64,000 bases of DNA, taken from the NCBI GenBank assembly GCA_026874595.1, contig CM049317.1, forward strand, positions 10,512,382-10,576,381, in the 5' to 3' direction. The notes under the pieces are model-generated. The model saw nothing but the letters and a program-made list of their open reading frames with translations. It made no database searches and was not told where the DNA came from. The stretch's first letter is position 1; every line of letters starts with the position of its first letter. Position numbers and translations under genes: made by a program. Of this stretch, positions 11,501-23,365 are shown piece after piece. This DNA is from Sipunculus nudus (Eukaryota > Annelida > Sipuncula > Golfingiida > Sipunculidae).

Positions 11501-14500
11501 TTTAAGATACATCGAGCAGGGACAAGTTGACCGAGAGGTAAGATATATATGTATTGCATATGATACAGCATAGATAAATGTTTACTTTGGATCAAGATAA
11601 TCCCAATGTGTCATTAAATTTGTTATATTATGTACAAGGATAGGATGCATTTACTAGCTGAAATATCTAAACATAATTTTCTTCACAATTCTCTTTGTCA
11701 TTTGCCTGACACTGTGGTCAAAATGAATGAATAATAAGAATTATTGTTTCATTTTTTAGATATGGCTGAAGGCTGGAGCAAACGGACTTCTTGGGGTCAG
11801 CACACCGGCTGAATTTGGCGGCATCGGAGGAGATTTTTTGTCCGAAGCAATCCTCATTGAAGAACAGTAAGTCACGTGGTATGGATCAGTAGGTCACGTT
11901 ATATAGCTAGGTCACGTGATAAAGCTAAGAGCTTGCCAAGTCATTGGCCTCTCTGTTAACTTGACGTCGTGCTGCGTATATATCCGTCTGGTTAATTAAG
12001 GTTTATAATGTGCAAACTGTTAACTATTTTTAGCAGCTCATTCAAATCTTTGAAACCGTTCATGGCGTCTTCATACCATCATTCCTTCGTTCAGCGAGCC
12101 GTTTCATGAATAATGTATAAGGTAATTCAACCAATCAAATGACTTGATACTTGTCTACTCGGCGGCATGTATTGTGCTATTTTGAGACCAAACGTTTAGC
12201 TTTGTCGGATGGGCATCAAGAATCTGACCAATCACATATAAACCTGTCAAATTGCTGACAAATGTGTTCTTGTTCAAACAGCGTTTGAACAATGTATTTT
12301 TACATTTGAATCGCTGGATTTGATTGGCAGTTATGATTTCTGCCCGAATATTTGCAGCTTTGTTCATAGTTCAGGAAATAAACGCTAGAGCAGCTCGCTG
12401 AATTAAGGTTCCTGAAAGCGTCGCTTAAGTTGTAAGGGTGATATTATTGCATCTGGAAGCTATTTAAACTATTCTGTAGTAAATACTGCTGGCATTTATA
12501 CAGGGAGAAATTTTGTGTTGTCAGCAAACTAAATATAGCAGTAGCTAAAAACCTTTCTGACGCTTCTCTTACGCGCCACCTTGCGATTACCATGCAAACG
12601 AACATTTGTGATGGAATAATATTATTATGAGGCCAGACATATATTGCCGTTTCTGATGTTTCTGGTGTTGCCATGGGCCACTTCATCCCCTCATTGTTTC
12701 ATTTGGAAATAATAATTGCGATGATTTATAATTGTATAAACATTCAGTAAGCAGCTTTACTCATTTGTTTTTTTTTTATAATAAATCACACAGATTTAGT
12801 TCGGAATTTTGTGACAACATATCACGAAAAGGTTTTGTAAAATAAATAAAAAAACATATTAGATTTAGCTACCTCCTCCCGCCAGAGGTCGTTTCTATTG
12901 AATTCATACCTGTTCCAGTAAGGACTTGTTGGAATGGAATTGTCTCAAGTGACAAACCTCAAAATAAAAGTTTGTCACAATTAAATAAACGCCCTTCTTT
13001 TTAGATAGCACAAACGCATGCTTACAAAAAATAATCTTATTTAAAGAGGTTCTTCCCCCCCCCCCGACTTGAGCCACTGTTATATTTACAGGCCCGTTCA
13101 ATTGTGGGAAGAAATTGCCTGACCCACAGAAGAGTCGTTCTCTTATGAAAATGATTCTATGCATTTTGGACAGTTGCAAATAGATGAAACATTTGTATCA
13201 CCGTGTTATTCCGAGGATAACCTAGAGTAAATATAGGAGATAATTCACCATGATAGGATTGAGTATATATTGTATTTATTCTGATCTGGGCATATTAAAA
13301 TTACTTTAAAAAACATTGTTGACGCGAGAAACTATTTATGTATAGACAGGCTCCTGCACCACAGTTTGCAACGCTATGAATATTTTATCAAATTAGTAGA
13401 CCAACTCTCTAAAATTTTCAATTTATTTCATAATATTTCAAAATTAAACACACTTGCATACACTTATGCTTTTATTGAGATTATTTTTCAATCCTACATT
13501 TTACTGTTGAAGAAGAAAAAAAAGTAAGAAAAAAAACTACAAGTCATTTTTCTAAAATGTGTCACTTCTGCATGGAAGAAGAATTAGTTGCATTTTATGG
13601 ATGAGATGTATCGCGTGGCGTAGCTGAGCATGTTAACACCCATTTCAATCAACATAATGTATTGTGTTGATTTTCTTAATTGTTAAACACCCATCTACGA
13701 CGACAGGTTTAATTTATGGTATACCCAAGGTCCGTCCGTCTGTCCGTCCGTCCGTTAACTCTTAGCCCTACCAGGGCTTCAATAGATTTTTACGAAACTA
13801 ATCCTAACTGCTCTCCAATAGATTTTCTCGCCCAAGTAGACAAAATCCATGAATATTGAGTGAGATGAGAGGTCACAAGGCTACTTTGTGATGTCGCCGA
13901 AATAACTTATCAGGAATATGATGGATTTTGATGAAGCTCGACAGAAATATTAACCAAAATAATATCTTGCCGATGTTCGATTCCCGAAAAAAAAATCCAT
14001 GTATATTTAATGAGGTTAAAGGTCACCAGCTTTTGGTGGCGCCTTGATGGTTTACCTAAAATCTGATGGATATTCGTGAAACTCATCATGAATATTAACA
14101 TTTTCTCACCCGAATTGAATTCTCGGCAAAATTCACGCATATTTAATAAGGTCAGAGGTCACAAGACATAAGACGTATATTATGCACGTATGTGGTGCTC
14201 TTATTTAAGGTCTTACGTCAATGATGCCGCACTTGGGATTTCTCTTCACTCGACCATTGTGATGCCATACATCACTCAGTACGGGACGAAGGAACAGGTA
14301 GAGCGCTACATGCCCAAGATGATGGACGGCTCCTGTATCACCGCCATTGCCATGACAGAGCCCTCAGCAGGAAGGTATGTTACCATGGCAACTTCCATTC
14401 CTTGTTTTGATTATTAAGAAACGACTGATTTTCCCTTAGTTTTAGGTTTCAATCTGGTTTTTTTAGTGACATACTGCAAACTGTTTGTCAGATTCAACGA

Positions 14501-17500
14501 TAATGATAATTTATATGCTTTATTTTTAAATTTACAAAATCTTCTCATAATGTCTAAAATATAACCAAGGCAGAATAAACTTTCATATAGGATAAGTGTA
14601 TGATGAATGATGATATTATTTATTACACTGAATCAGGATGAAGGTAAACATACCATAACATCTATGAAAAATTATTTTATTATTATGATATATTTTTTTT
14701 CATAATCATGCAGTTATAAATAATTCAGAAGTCATGACCTGTCAAACATTTAATTAAAAGTGACTCTTAGAGGTTCTTTCAAGATTTCACATGTTGTCTA
14801 TGAAGACTGGCCGGGGGTAAAACAGGCCCGGTGTAAAACAGGCCCGGTGTAAAACAGGCCCGGGGTAAAACAGGACGGAGTGAAACTGGCCGGGGGTAAA
14901 ACAAGCCGGGGGTAAAACAAGCCGGGGGTACACAGTCCCGGGATAAAACTGGCCAGGGATAAAACTGGCCGGGGATAAAACTGGCCGGGAATAAAACAGG
15001 CCCGGGGTGAAACTTGCCGGGGGTAAAACTGGCTGGGGATAAAACTGGCTGGGGATAAAACTGGCTGGGGAACCTTCAGCTTCGAAGCCCGACCTTAACC
15101 ACTAGGCCATGACCTCCTCTAGTCCATAGTAAGATTTCAGAAAAAAGGGGTCTGAAGGCATGCATGGGTGACAAGATTATCTGTAGGTGTTCGGATGCTG
15201 CACTCACAGACTGCATATACCTTCGGGAAAAAAATTACCACTTAAACTTAACTATGGATTACCTTCTATTTGAACAATTATTCCGTTCTCATACAGAGTT
15301 TTTTTTTATGAATTGTTGAGCCAAGATCAGGGCCGATGGATCATTTGTTCCAATATCAGCGCAAACCTTGAGTTTTTAACGGTCTTTCTCCATCCTGTAT
15401 GAGCGCAATGTAGGCTCAGTGAAGAGGCCGTGTGGCACGGATGTTCACCACACACACACACAAGTGCGCCTTTTGAGAGTTTTGAATTGTTGTGAACCAT
15501 TGATTGGTAAAATTATACATCAAGATCCGTTTTTGTCCTTAATTAACACTAGGATTTAAATGAGAGGAAGCATGTGGTGTCGCCCTGTTTCACACTGGAA
15601 TTCTGTAGATGTACATACTTTGATTGCCTCCACTAAAATATCCTGTAATCCGCTTTTTGACTCAAGGTAAAAGTTATGAAATCCGCCATTTCCTTTTATG
15701 AAAGCTTGTTACATTTAAACAAGCCGACAGATAAAAAAAGCAAAATATTGATCCAGCAACTGCACACATATAATGTTCATCAATATTCTTTAGTGGGGAC
15801 AATTAATGATACACTGGGTAAGTGAAAAGGTTGTATATATAAGAATATTATTTCATGGTATGCCTGGTTTAATATGTGTACCAGTACTATAAGCCTTTAA
15901 TAGAAATTAATTCTTAATAACTTTAAAAGGCACCAGTCAGAAAGTTATAATGGAAACCCCACAGGAAATAATTACTCTTGCACAAATTATAAATGAAGGT
16001 GGTACCAACTATCTATACTTTGACAATTGTTACGGGGTGACGTAAAAGCGGACCGAACTGTCTCGCCATTGATGCCTGCTTTTCTAGTGAAGCGGTTGGG
16101 ACGCCGGACTTATGCTCCACCTACATGGGTTCGAATTCCGATATTTTCCCCTGAACAATTTGTATTCGTAACACAATTCCCCGCCCCCTAAAAAATATAT
16201 GAAAGCAATGAGGATAAAGAATAGCATATCATTCTTTTCACTTTTACTTCCGTTATTCTCATTTCTCAGATAACATCATCAAAGGCGAAGAAATGTTTCC
16301 ATACAAGAGTGGATCTCTCGAGCTTTGTTGTTTCCTAATAGCTAAAACACGTTTAAATAATATATAAACTTTTTCATTATAAAATAATAATTAAGCATTT
16401 ATATTTTTTTAGCGACCTGCAAGGTATCAGGACCAACGCTAAACAAGATGGCGACGACTGGATCCTGAACGGAAGTAAAGTCTTCATCACCAACGGCTGG
16501 ATGGCCGACCTCGTTGTGGTGGTGGCGGTGACGAACCCGGAAGCCAAGTCAGCGGCGCACGGTATCAGTCTATTTATAGTAGAAGACGGCATGCCGGGAT
16601 TCAAGAAGGGCCGGAAACTTGACAAGATCGGAATGAAGGGACAGGTAGCCACGCTTTGTCTATAGTTGCATCTCTGGGTGGGGCACTGTAGATGTGTTTT
16701 GGTCGTGTCTTTGTGTTTGAAGCACTGAGCATACATTAAAACCAAACACCAAAAAGATTATAAGATATGTCCCTATGGGAAGACGACTGCATATAATTAT
16801 ACAAGGGCATTTAGAGCGCAGAGTCAAAATTAAAATACTGCATATGTAATTTTTTTCTTCACGTTGGCCTTGGTGACTTTAACCCTTGGCAATTTTAGTT
16901 TAGAATAAATCCGAAAGGTGGCAGCGAAAGAAAGAACGGAACAATTGTTTCACACCAAGCACCAGATGTCGCTGCGTAACGGGTCCTAGGCCAATAAGAT
17001 AAATCAATACGTCTGACCAATCAGAACGTGGACGTGAAGCTGCTCCTCCGGTCTGTGTTAAATAAATTTACCCATTCTCCACTCATGAAGTGTGTCTATG
17101 AAGTTCAGGGATTATTCATTGTGCACAATAGACCTTATCCCTGCATGGAGGTTGTAAACTTCCCTGACATATACATTGACAACGTACCTTCCTCTGAAGT
17201 GGTCATCCAACTGGTCACCCCTCTATCGTGCATGAGGCATTATTGCCGTCTAGTTATAAAGAGATTAAGGGGAGTTTATGCAGACATAAGAACAACACTG
17301 CACAGGGTCGGACTCACAAAAGTGTGACTCTGCCGGTTATGGTTTGTGGACCCTTAATTCTAACCCCCCAAATGCACCGGCGCTTCAAAATTCACTAGCG
17401 GCGTCGGTATAAATAAAGTGAAGAGGGTGATGTAGTTGGTTCATGTAAGTATGTTAAGAATTTTTTCTTTGCAAATCACATAAAGATGGGTGTTTTATTT

Positions 17501-20002
17501 TTGTGGTTAGGACTTCACGGAACAACTAATAAACCTACACCGGTAAAATGTAAATATAAGGTGTATCCTTGGAATGTAACCAATTTGACGATTAAGACAG
17601 GTAGTCACGGCCGTTCCCACAATTCCAAACTGGAAGAGATTCATTTTGAGTAGAAAAAGGTGACATACGGGTCAAGTAGGCGATTACAATATGTTTGAAA
17701 AGTTATATATGAGGCATTTCTGAGTGGATAATGGCCTATTTTAGTTAAATAGACACTCGGTGTAAGGAGACACAGTCCGACTGGAGATATATATGCTAAA
17801 ATAAGGACCAGGGAAGGGGGATACTATAAGTGTTAATTATTTTGCCCAAACGCTACAACCATTGTATTAAGTATTTTGTTGTATGATTTATCAATATCCT
17901 ATTGAAATATGAAAGATATTGTACTAAACTTTGAAATTTATACTTTTCTGTATATATGTAAATTTGTGTCTGGAGCAAGGTTATATTAACTGTGATCCTT
18001 ATGATTCAGGACACCGCGGAGCTGTTCTTTGATGACGTCAGACTTCCCAGCAGCCAGTTGTTAGGAGAACAAAACAAGGGTTTCTACTACTTGATGCAGC
18101 AATTACCACAGGAACGGTTAGGTATAGGAATCCAAACGCTGGCAGGAGCTGAATTTATGTTTGAGGAGACCAGAGCTTACGTCAAACAAAGGAAGGCATT
18201 TGGTAAAAGCATCGCGAGTCTACAGGTACGCTTAAAGATGTTTTAATCTGTCGCCAGGAGAACTGTTAACGGGGAAAAATTATTGCGACATTTATTGTTG
18301 CTGGATTGTCAATAAAATGCTAATGTTCACTAGGCGAAGGGTAGAATCTTCAATTAAATGAATATTAAAAATAAATGTGTTTTGGTAAAGAATCAAATAT
18401 TAACTGTAGACGAATATTAACAAGGCGATTTTCAACGAATAGACAAATGTTCGCAATCTGATTATCTAATACAGGCGAAGGTTAACTTAAGAAAAAAATC
18501 AGACGATTGTCGATTACAGACGAATATCAACTACAGCCGAACGTTGACAACAGATGAATGTGTATAAGATGAATGTCAATTGCTGACGAATGCTAACTAC
18601 GGACGAATGTTAAGTTTAAACGCATATTATGAACATAAGGTATGAATGAATTAAATTTTTAGTTCGCCATCTCTTGCAGACAATCCAGCACCGCCTGGCT
18701 GAGATGAAAACAGAGATTTGTGTGGCGCGATCATTCATTGACCAGTGCCTTGAAATACATCAGGACCGTGGACTCGATTCGGAGAGTGCTTCCATGGCCA
18801 AGTATTGGTAAGCCACACACAAGGCTGAGGAAGATCTCTGGTTAAACCACATTCATTAAAAATCACTGCAAAAGGTCCTTTAATCTAATATTAAACCCAT
18901 AAAATATAATACATATAATTTTTAACTTTGCACACAGTTCTTGCCGATAATATTATTTTTTTTAATTGTGCTATTTGAAACTCCCCAGTTACAGCAAGCC
19001 ATTTTAGTCGTTTAATTTTAAACAATGGACTATATATTAAAAGTCATGTATGACCTCTTGTTAGAATACCCCCCGGAGTTTACTTTTGAGTTATTTAGCT
19101 AAACCTACAGCCAACTTGCTATAATATAAGCCAAATATGTAAATTACCACATCGGATTTCAAAATCAATTTACTTAATCATATACCATTTTGTACCAAGC
19201 TACTCATCAATCAATATAGATGTTAAAACATCTAGAATATTTCCTGAAGAAAAACTTTAAATATTTTTACAGAACTATATAAAAGACCTTAATTGAAAAC
19301 GATCATAATTTTGTATCTTGATGGTATATATTTCTACGGTTCAATCCCGAATTTCACATTTTAAATATCTATCGGTTAGGCCATCGAAAAAAATTGTTCT
19401 TCGGATTCGCCTCTCTATTTTCATTTTTTTTCCGATTATTTTTTTTCAATAGAAGATCGGGTCCTCAGTAATATTGCTAAGTTGTGCTATGGCCAAAATC
19501 CAACAAAGAATTCCTATCGGTAGGCCCTAATGGAAAATGGACAAAATTTTAAGTTAATCATATAAATCATTAATATTGAAGCTGTTTTTTTTCTGATTTT
19601 TTTAAGGGGGAGGGGGGGTTCGTGGCAAGCCTTCAAAATTTCACGTATTGTGTCACGACCGGTGAAGAAAATTTAAAGGAAGCTTTTCCCCGCTTGCACC
19701 AAGGGTTTTGTTCCCAGAGTACGTAGAACTATAGTGTGTGTGTGTGTGCGCGCGCGCCCGCGCGCGGAATAGGTGCAATTATTTATATTAAACATGATAA
19801 ACACATTTTTTTTCACTTCAGGTGCTCGGACCTCCAGAACAGTGTGGCGACCAACTGTTTACAGATGCACGGCGGATGGGGATACATGTGGGAATACCCT
19901 ATTGCGCGCGCATTTGCCAACGCGCGTGCGCAGAGCATCTACGGCGGAACTAACGAGATTATGAAGGAACTGATTTCACGCAGGATCGTATCTGACAGAT
20001 AA
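8454..20002 (+). CDS. ACADL: Long-chain acyl-CoA dehydrogenase, mitochondrial (paralogue B, complete)
   Basis: FAD enzyme that oxidises long-chain acyl-CoA at C2-C3 and feeds electrons to ETF in the mitochondrial matrix. Nine exons (8454-8527, 9347-9529, 11507-11537, 11760-11866, 14210-14374, 16413-16644, 18010-18225, 18680-18807, 19822-20002) join in phase to 1317 nt, 438 aa, against about 430 aa for mammalian ACADL. Residues 1 to about 25 are an Arg/Ser-rich presequence (MWRAVSTLLRGAAQK). Signature 1 is AMTEPSAGSD (about 179-188). Signature 2 is QMHGGWGYMWEYPIARA (about 393-409). In LCAD and isovaleryl-CoA dehydrogenase the catalytic base is a Glu in helix G. Here this is Glu about 299 in LPQERL, while the MCAD position has Gly (IYGGTNE), as expected for LCAD. 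All introns are GT-AG. The remaining intron sequence carries repeats only. Confidence 0.95.
9347..9529 (+). CDS. ACADL: ACADL paralogue B exon 2
   Basis: Encodes ...NVNHRPEPAEAATLMDIGTRR, RIFSEEHDIFRTSV and RRFFNEEVKPNQDK. The acceptor is cccatcag and the donor gtacgt. Confidence 0.92.
9861..10564 (-). mobile_element. Probable solo LTR of an LTR retrotransposon
   Basis: On the minus strand the segment begins TGTGACAC (10564) and ends GTGTTACA (9861), the inverted TG...CA termini of an LTR. In between, in the right order, lie a TATA-like GATATAAAGG (about 10295-10304) and an AATAAA (about 9937). There is no internal gag/pol. No clean 4-6 bp target duplication is seen (left flank gattc, right flank taata). 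It lies in intron 2 of ACADL paralogue B, antisense to the gene. Confidence 0.55.
11507..11537 (+). CDS. ACADL: ACADL paralogue B exon 3 (31-nt micro-exon)
   Basis: Encodes (K)YIEQGQVDRE. It is flanked by ctttaag and gtaaga and restores phase 0. Confidence 0.9.
11760..11866 (+). CDS. ACADL: ACADL paralogue B exon 4
   Basis: Encodes IWLKAGANGLLGVSTPAEFG, GIGGDFLSEAILIEEQ. The acceptor is ttttttag and the donor gtaagt. Confidence 0.93.
13725..14170. repeat. (GTCC)n-seeded dispersed repeat with about 2.5-3 long tandem units
   Basis: It starts with GGTCCGTCCGTCTGTCCGTC and then repeats a unit of about 140 bp with 'AAATCCATG.ATATT.A.TGAG.T.AGAGGTCAC' and 'GATGGAT.TT.G.GAA.CTC'. It runs almost to the acceptor of exon 5 (14210). 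Confidence 0.6.
14210..14374 (+). CDS. ACADL: ACADL paralogue B exon 5
   Basis: Encodes (Q)SYVNDAALGISLHSTIVMPY...AIAMTEPSAG. The acceptor is tatttaag and the donor gtatgt. It holds most of signature 1. Confidence 0.93.
14808..15072. repeat. GC-rich 16-17-bp minisatellite, about 16 copies
   Basis: Units of the type GGCCGGGGGTAAAACA, with variants GGCCCGGTGTAAAACA and TGGCTGGGGATAAAAC. It is in intron 5 of ACADL and is bounded on the right by a SINE-like tRNA segment. Confidence 0.93.
15073..15125 (-). mobile_element. tRNA-like SINE head fragment
   Basis: The reverse complement contains GTCATGGCCTAGTGGTTAAG (box A type) followed by TCGGGCTTCGAAGC (box B like). It is short and without a recognisable tail. 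Confidence 0.45.
16075..16150 (+). mobile_element. tRNA-like SINE head fragment
   Basis: Contains a box A-like TAGTGAAGCGGTTGGGACGC and, about 35 bases on, a good box B GGGTTCGAATTCC. The arms do not make a full tRNA cloverleaf, so a SINE remnant is more likely than a tRNA gene. It lies 260 bases upstream of ACADL exon 6. Confidence 0.5.
16413..16644 (+). CDS. ACADL: ACADL paralogue B exon 6
   Basis: Encodes (S)DLQGIRTNAK..GDDWILNGSKVFITNGW...HGISLFIVEDG...KIGMKGQ, the beta-domain that covers the flavin. The donor gtagcc is weak but phase and homology fix it. Confidence 0.93.
17286..17400 (+). repeat. Dispersed repeat, copy 1
   Basis: GTCGGACTCACAAAAGTGTG then ACTCTGCCGGTTATGGTTT and TGCACCGGCGCTTC reappear inverted at 23270-23365. 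It is non-coding and lies in intron 6 of ACADL. The open frame at 17028-17327 shows no recognised domain. Confidence 0.55.
18010..18225 (+). CDS. ACADL: ACADL paralogue B exon 7 (catalytic Glu)
   Basis: Encodes DTAELFFDDVRLPSSQLLGE...QQLPQERLGIG...FMFEETRAYVKQRKAFGKS. The Glu of PQERL aligns with the helix-G catalytic base of LCAD/IVD. Confidence 0.94.
18360..18630. repeat. Very degenerate short tandem repeat (about 17-21 bp)
   Basis: Repeated variants of GACGAATGTTAACTACAG fill intron 7 of ACADL. The copies are too diverged to count exactly. Confidence 0.5.
18680..18807 (+). CDS. ACADL: ACADL paralogue B exon 8
   Basis: Encodes TIQHRLAEMKTEICVARSFI...DSESASMAKYW, part of the C-terminal helical domain and dimer interface. 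The acceptor is cttgcag and the donor gtaagc. Confidence 0.93.
19822..20002 (+). CDS. ACADL: ACADL paralogue B exon 9 (C-terminus)
   Basis: Encodes CSDLQNSVATNCLQMHGGWG...IYGGTNEIMKELISRR and the stop TAA at 20000-20002. A (GT)n/(GC)n tract at 19735-19766 precedes the acceptor by about 55 bases. Confidence 0.94.
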
Positions 20003-20402
20003 AGACAAAACAAAGGACTGGCATGTATACTCCTGTACAGCACAGCAATTGATTCCTTAAAGCCTACTAAACACGTTTTAGTAAAATATAATTTTTGGCC
20101 ACCACCGAGTATATATTAATGACCTGTGGTTAATTCCTCATATAAAAAGCTATTATATTTATAACACGCCTGTGACTGAAGTATGCGCTTGTTTATCTGC
20201 AAGCCGTTAGTAAACATAGTACATCCAACAATGTTGACAAACGGAAAAAACATGGAACCTAAGGTGTTTGGTTGAATATATGCAAAAGTGGAAAGGTCAC
20301 TAGTTATAACACGCCCTTTGCAAACATCATCGCCAGATGCCCTTGTTGGATGCGTTTACTTTAATTTAGCAGCACTCCACATGTTATAAACACGTAGATA
20401 TA

Positions 20403-20408
20403 AATAAA
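20403..20408 (+). terminator. Candidate polyadenylation signal for ACADL paralogue B
   Basis: AATAAA about 400 bases after the stop codon, the first canonical hexamer seen downstream. Confidence 0.45.
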
Positions 20409-21591
20409 GCGAACATCCTATTAAGTTAGGATCGGCCTTTTATGGCCTATTCAGTCGTCAGATATCAGAATAGACCCCTTTAAAACCGTAATGATACAGG
20501 AATTCCCTTCATTAGTCTAGGAGGTACAGCCATTGGAACAGACATGTGATCCACGATCCTGCTGGGAATGACTGATTTCTCAATGAATTGCTATAGTCAG
20601 GTGCATATGAAAAGTATCCTTAGATAAGCAAATAAAACAAATACGTAATATATTGTTTAGTTGTGTGTATGATATCTTGAAATCTTTGTATAATTTCCAG
20701 ATATGAGTTGAAAAATAAAGCAAAAAGTAGCCAAGGTCCTCATACATACACCCGCTTGCATCCTGTTTAAACTTTCTCCTGAAATATATGAATTGAAGCA
20801 AATGGTCCTATCTTACAGTCACTGTGGTCAAGAATGGTATAAATAAAAAATATATCATGTTGATTCAGATTGCCTCCAAAATGTAATGAATTCTTTTTTG
20901 ATTGTGTGACCATTACCCTCCACAACATTTCATAAAGTTTGTTTGATACCTTTAAAGTATAATTTCTTACAGACAAAATAACAAAACAACCTGCAAAACA
21001 TGAAAAGTCATACCAGGCCAACTTGATTGATGGCCTCAGTGTCGCCATCTGATGGTAGGCGTTAGTACTAGTGATTCAACTTTACACGGAACCCTGTCAG
21101 TCGTTACTGACGTTAGTTTATTCATCAGGGTTCTGCAGAAAAACAGTACCCGTCACAAGATTGTTGCAGGTACTAGTGATTCCCTCATTTGCATATTAGT
21201 ACGTGACGTTTGTGGTCGTGGATGGTGATGACTGAATGGTCAACGCTTTATCTGCAGTGAATTTCGGCAAATACCTGAATATTGCTGAAGTCTAACGAAA
21301 ACTCCCACAGTTCAGATAAGTAGTGAAAGGTGGCGCTGACTATCGTTTATTGTTCGTCGTACCATTCGGTCTGCCAGTATGCCTACAGCTATGTGTTGGT
21401 GTGATTAATTATACATTTGCTCCCACTTCGAGACAAATTATAAACTAGTAACTCCTTCGTTGGCTGAGAACTGATAATTTAAAGTATATCGAGGCGGACA
21501 GTCAAATGTAAATCGCTACTTTAATCATATGGAATTTTGTGTATGAATTGGTGTATCACTGCATAGAGTGTGTGCGTGTGCGTTATTATAC
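20409..21591. other. Intergenic DNA, no gene seen
   Basis: Only short, uncharacteristic open frames. GTACTAGTGATTC occurs twice (near 21065 and 21171), about 107 bases apart. Confidence 0.5.
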
Positions 21592-22044
21592 TTAAAGGGG
21601 CATAATCAGGAACAATATTACTTTATACGACAGTTTCCCAGCAAAACTCTCCAAGCACACAGTCACAGTAACGCGCATACAGCTGTTTAACATCTTGTTA
21701 TGGCTCTGCGCGTTGGTGAACACAGTTCACGTGTGTCTGTTCACCACAACAAGGCCGCGTGACCGGAGGTCCGATGTTTCAGCAGGCGGTACATTGATTA
21801 CATTTTTGGTTCAAAGTCAGTAAGGACATCCCCTGATTAACACGTATTGTGGTCTGGGCAAAGCACGCACTGTGTTAATGTTGACAAATGTGATCGTGCC
21901 CGGTCCACTCTTTATAACACGCGTTTACAGGTGTAAGCAAATGGTTTCAGGGCAATATTTGGTCAGATCCACATTTATTTATATGGGAAGAAGCTATTTT
22001 TCATGTTAATTCAATATGCTTTATAAGTGATTTGGTCCCTTTAG
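21592..22044. mobile_element. TIR (MITE-like) element, full-length copy
   Basis: About 453 bp. The left end TTAAAGGGGCATAATCAGGA and the right end AAGTGATTTGGTCCCTTTAG form imperfect terminal inverted repeats. There is no open frame. It is related to the copies at 350-630, 4654-5118 and 49872-50275. Confidence 0.7.
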
Positions 22045-22283
22045 AATTAGATAAAAATTGAGTCTAGAGTTGAAGCAAAAATTATTCAAGTTTAAGTTAG
22101 TTACTGAATATTCAACCCCATAGCCCGGTCTCACATGTGACAAGTTTACTGTACTCTATGGTCTCCAGAGCTAGCCCTCTACTGGAAGATCCCACTTTCT
22201 GTCCTTTTCGCCATGTTGTGTTGTATAATCTGAAACATCTGTTTCAGTTTTTGCCTATTACATACTCAAGGGCGTCTGAACGT

Positions 22284-22374
22284 ACACTCTAAGATAAAAG
22301 GGCTCCAGCTAGGACCCTTCGTAAAAGGGGTTTTCAGAGTGGACGGAATGGAGAAAACTTTTTCCTTAGAGTGT
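22284..22374. repeat. Short inverted-repeat element (91 bp)
   Basis: A perfect 10-bp terminal inverted repeat: ACACTCTAAG at 22284-22293 and CTTAGAGTGT at 22365-22374. The next bases are partly complementary. It may be a small hairpin element or MITE remnant. Confidence 0.6.
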
Positions 22375-23269
22375 ATCCCGATTCACATAATAAACTGTAG
22401 CTCATTCATTTCTATCTTGTTCCCATAAAATTTTCTTGTGACCTATCATTGACCTAGCGTCAATCTGTCAGTATCTACATTCGGCTGTGGTCGTATATTT
22501 CGTCGACTTACTTGACTTTGGTCTGACATTTGGCACGCTACAGGCCAAAATGTTGCAGCAGTCATTGTGAACCTCATACATCAGGTATATATGATTATTA
22601 TCCCTTGTTTTTGCATCAGGTGGCATTTGAATTTTTTTAATTAAACGAACAGCACTGTCTCGCAGTGTTTCTGGTCAAACAAGATTATGCGAGTTTTCAC
22701 TCAAAGACACTGTCCTATTCAAAATTATACATATAATTTATCAGAATTATAATTATAAATCTAAATTCCTCATGATTTTGTCATAAATCATCATACATAC
22801 ATATAAGCGGTAGCTCATTTTATTCGTCTTTTTCTTAATGTGAAAGACTAATCTGCCCTTCATCTTTCGGGTTTTTTTTTTTGTGCCGAGAGGTTTGAAA
22901 TATACGTACCATTATAAACGTATTATATGTTTCGGCTTTCCCCAGAATATAGGTGTTTCATTTGACCATTCACGCAGGTTCCCAGGTCCTTCTCTCTGTC
23001 TGTCTGTATGTTTAACCCTCGCTCTATGGTCGTTTGGATCTTTTTGTCTGGAATATTGTGTCAACTGTCAAACTTTAAAACCAAATTTGTTACATTTCGA
23101 GAAAACACCTTCTGCATACTTTTTCACATGCTTACAAAAATTACTTATCCCTTTAGGTCCTTACCACAAAGAAAACCATCCATTTTAATGTAATTTGCCT
23201 TGAAATAATTTTTATTCAACATATGGGCCACATTAATATCACTCTATACTACAAATATACCAACACCGT

Positions 23270-23365
23270 TGGTTTATTTAGAAGCCCCGGTGCATTATGG
23301 GAGGCAGCCAACTAAAACCATAACCAGCAGAGTCGTACTCTTGTGAGTCTGCGCAGTGTGCCCCA
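23270..23365 (-). repeat. Dispersed repeat, copy 2 (inverted)
   Basis: GAAGCCCCGGTGCATT, AACCATAACCAGCAGAGTCG and TTGTGAGTC are the reverse complement of the copy at 17286-17400. Confidence 0.55.

Noticed and set aside
16075-16150. Functional tRNA gene on the plus strand
   Set aside because: Box B is good, but the anticodon arm and acceptor stem cannot be folded convincingly.
16377-16745. 122-codon minus-strand open frame
   Set aside because: It is the antisense shadow of ACADL exon 6.
17028-17327. 99-codon plus-strand open frame in ACADL intron 6
   Set aside because: It overlaps a dispersed repeat also found inverted at 23270-23365, and no domain is recognised.
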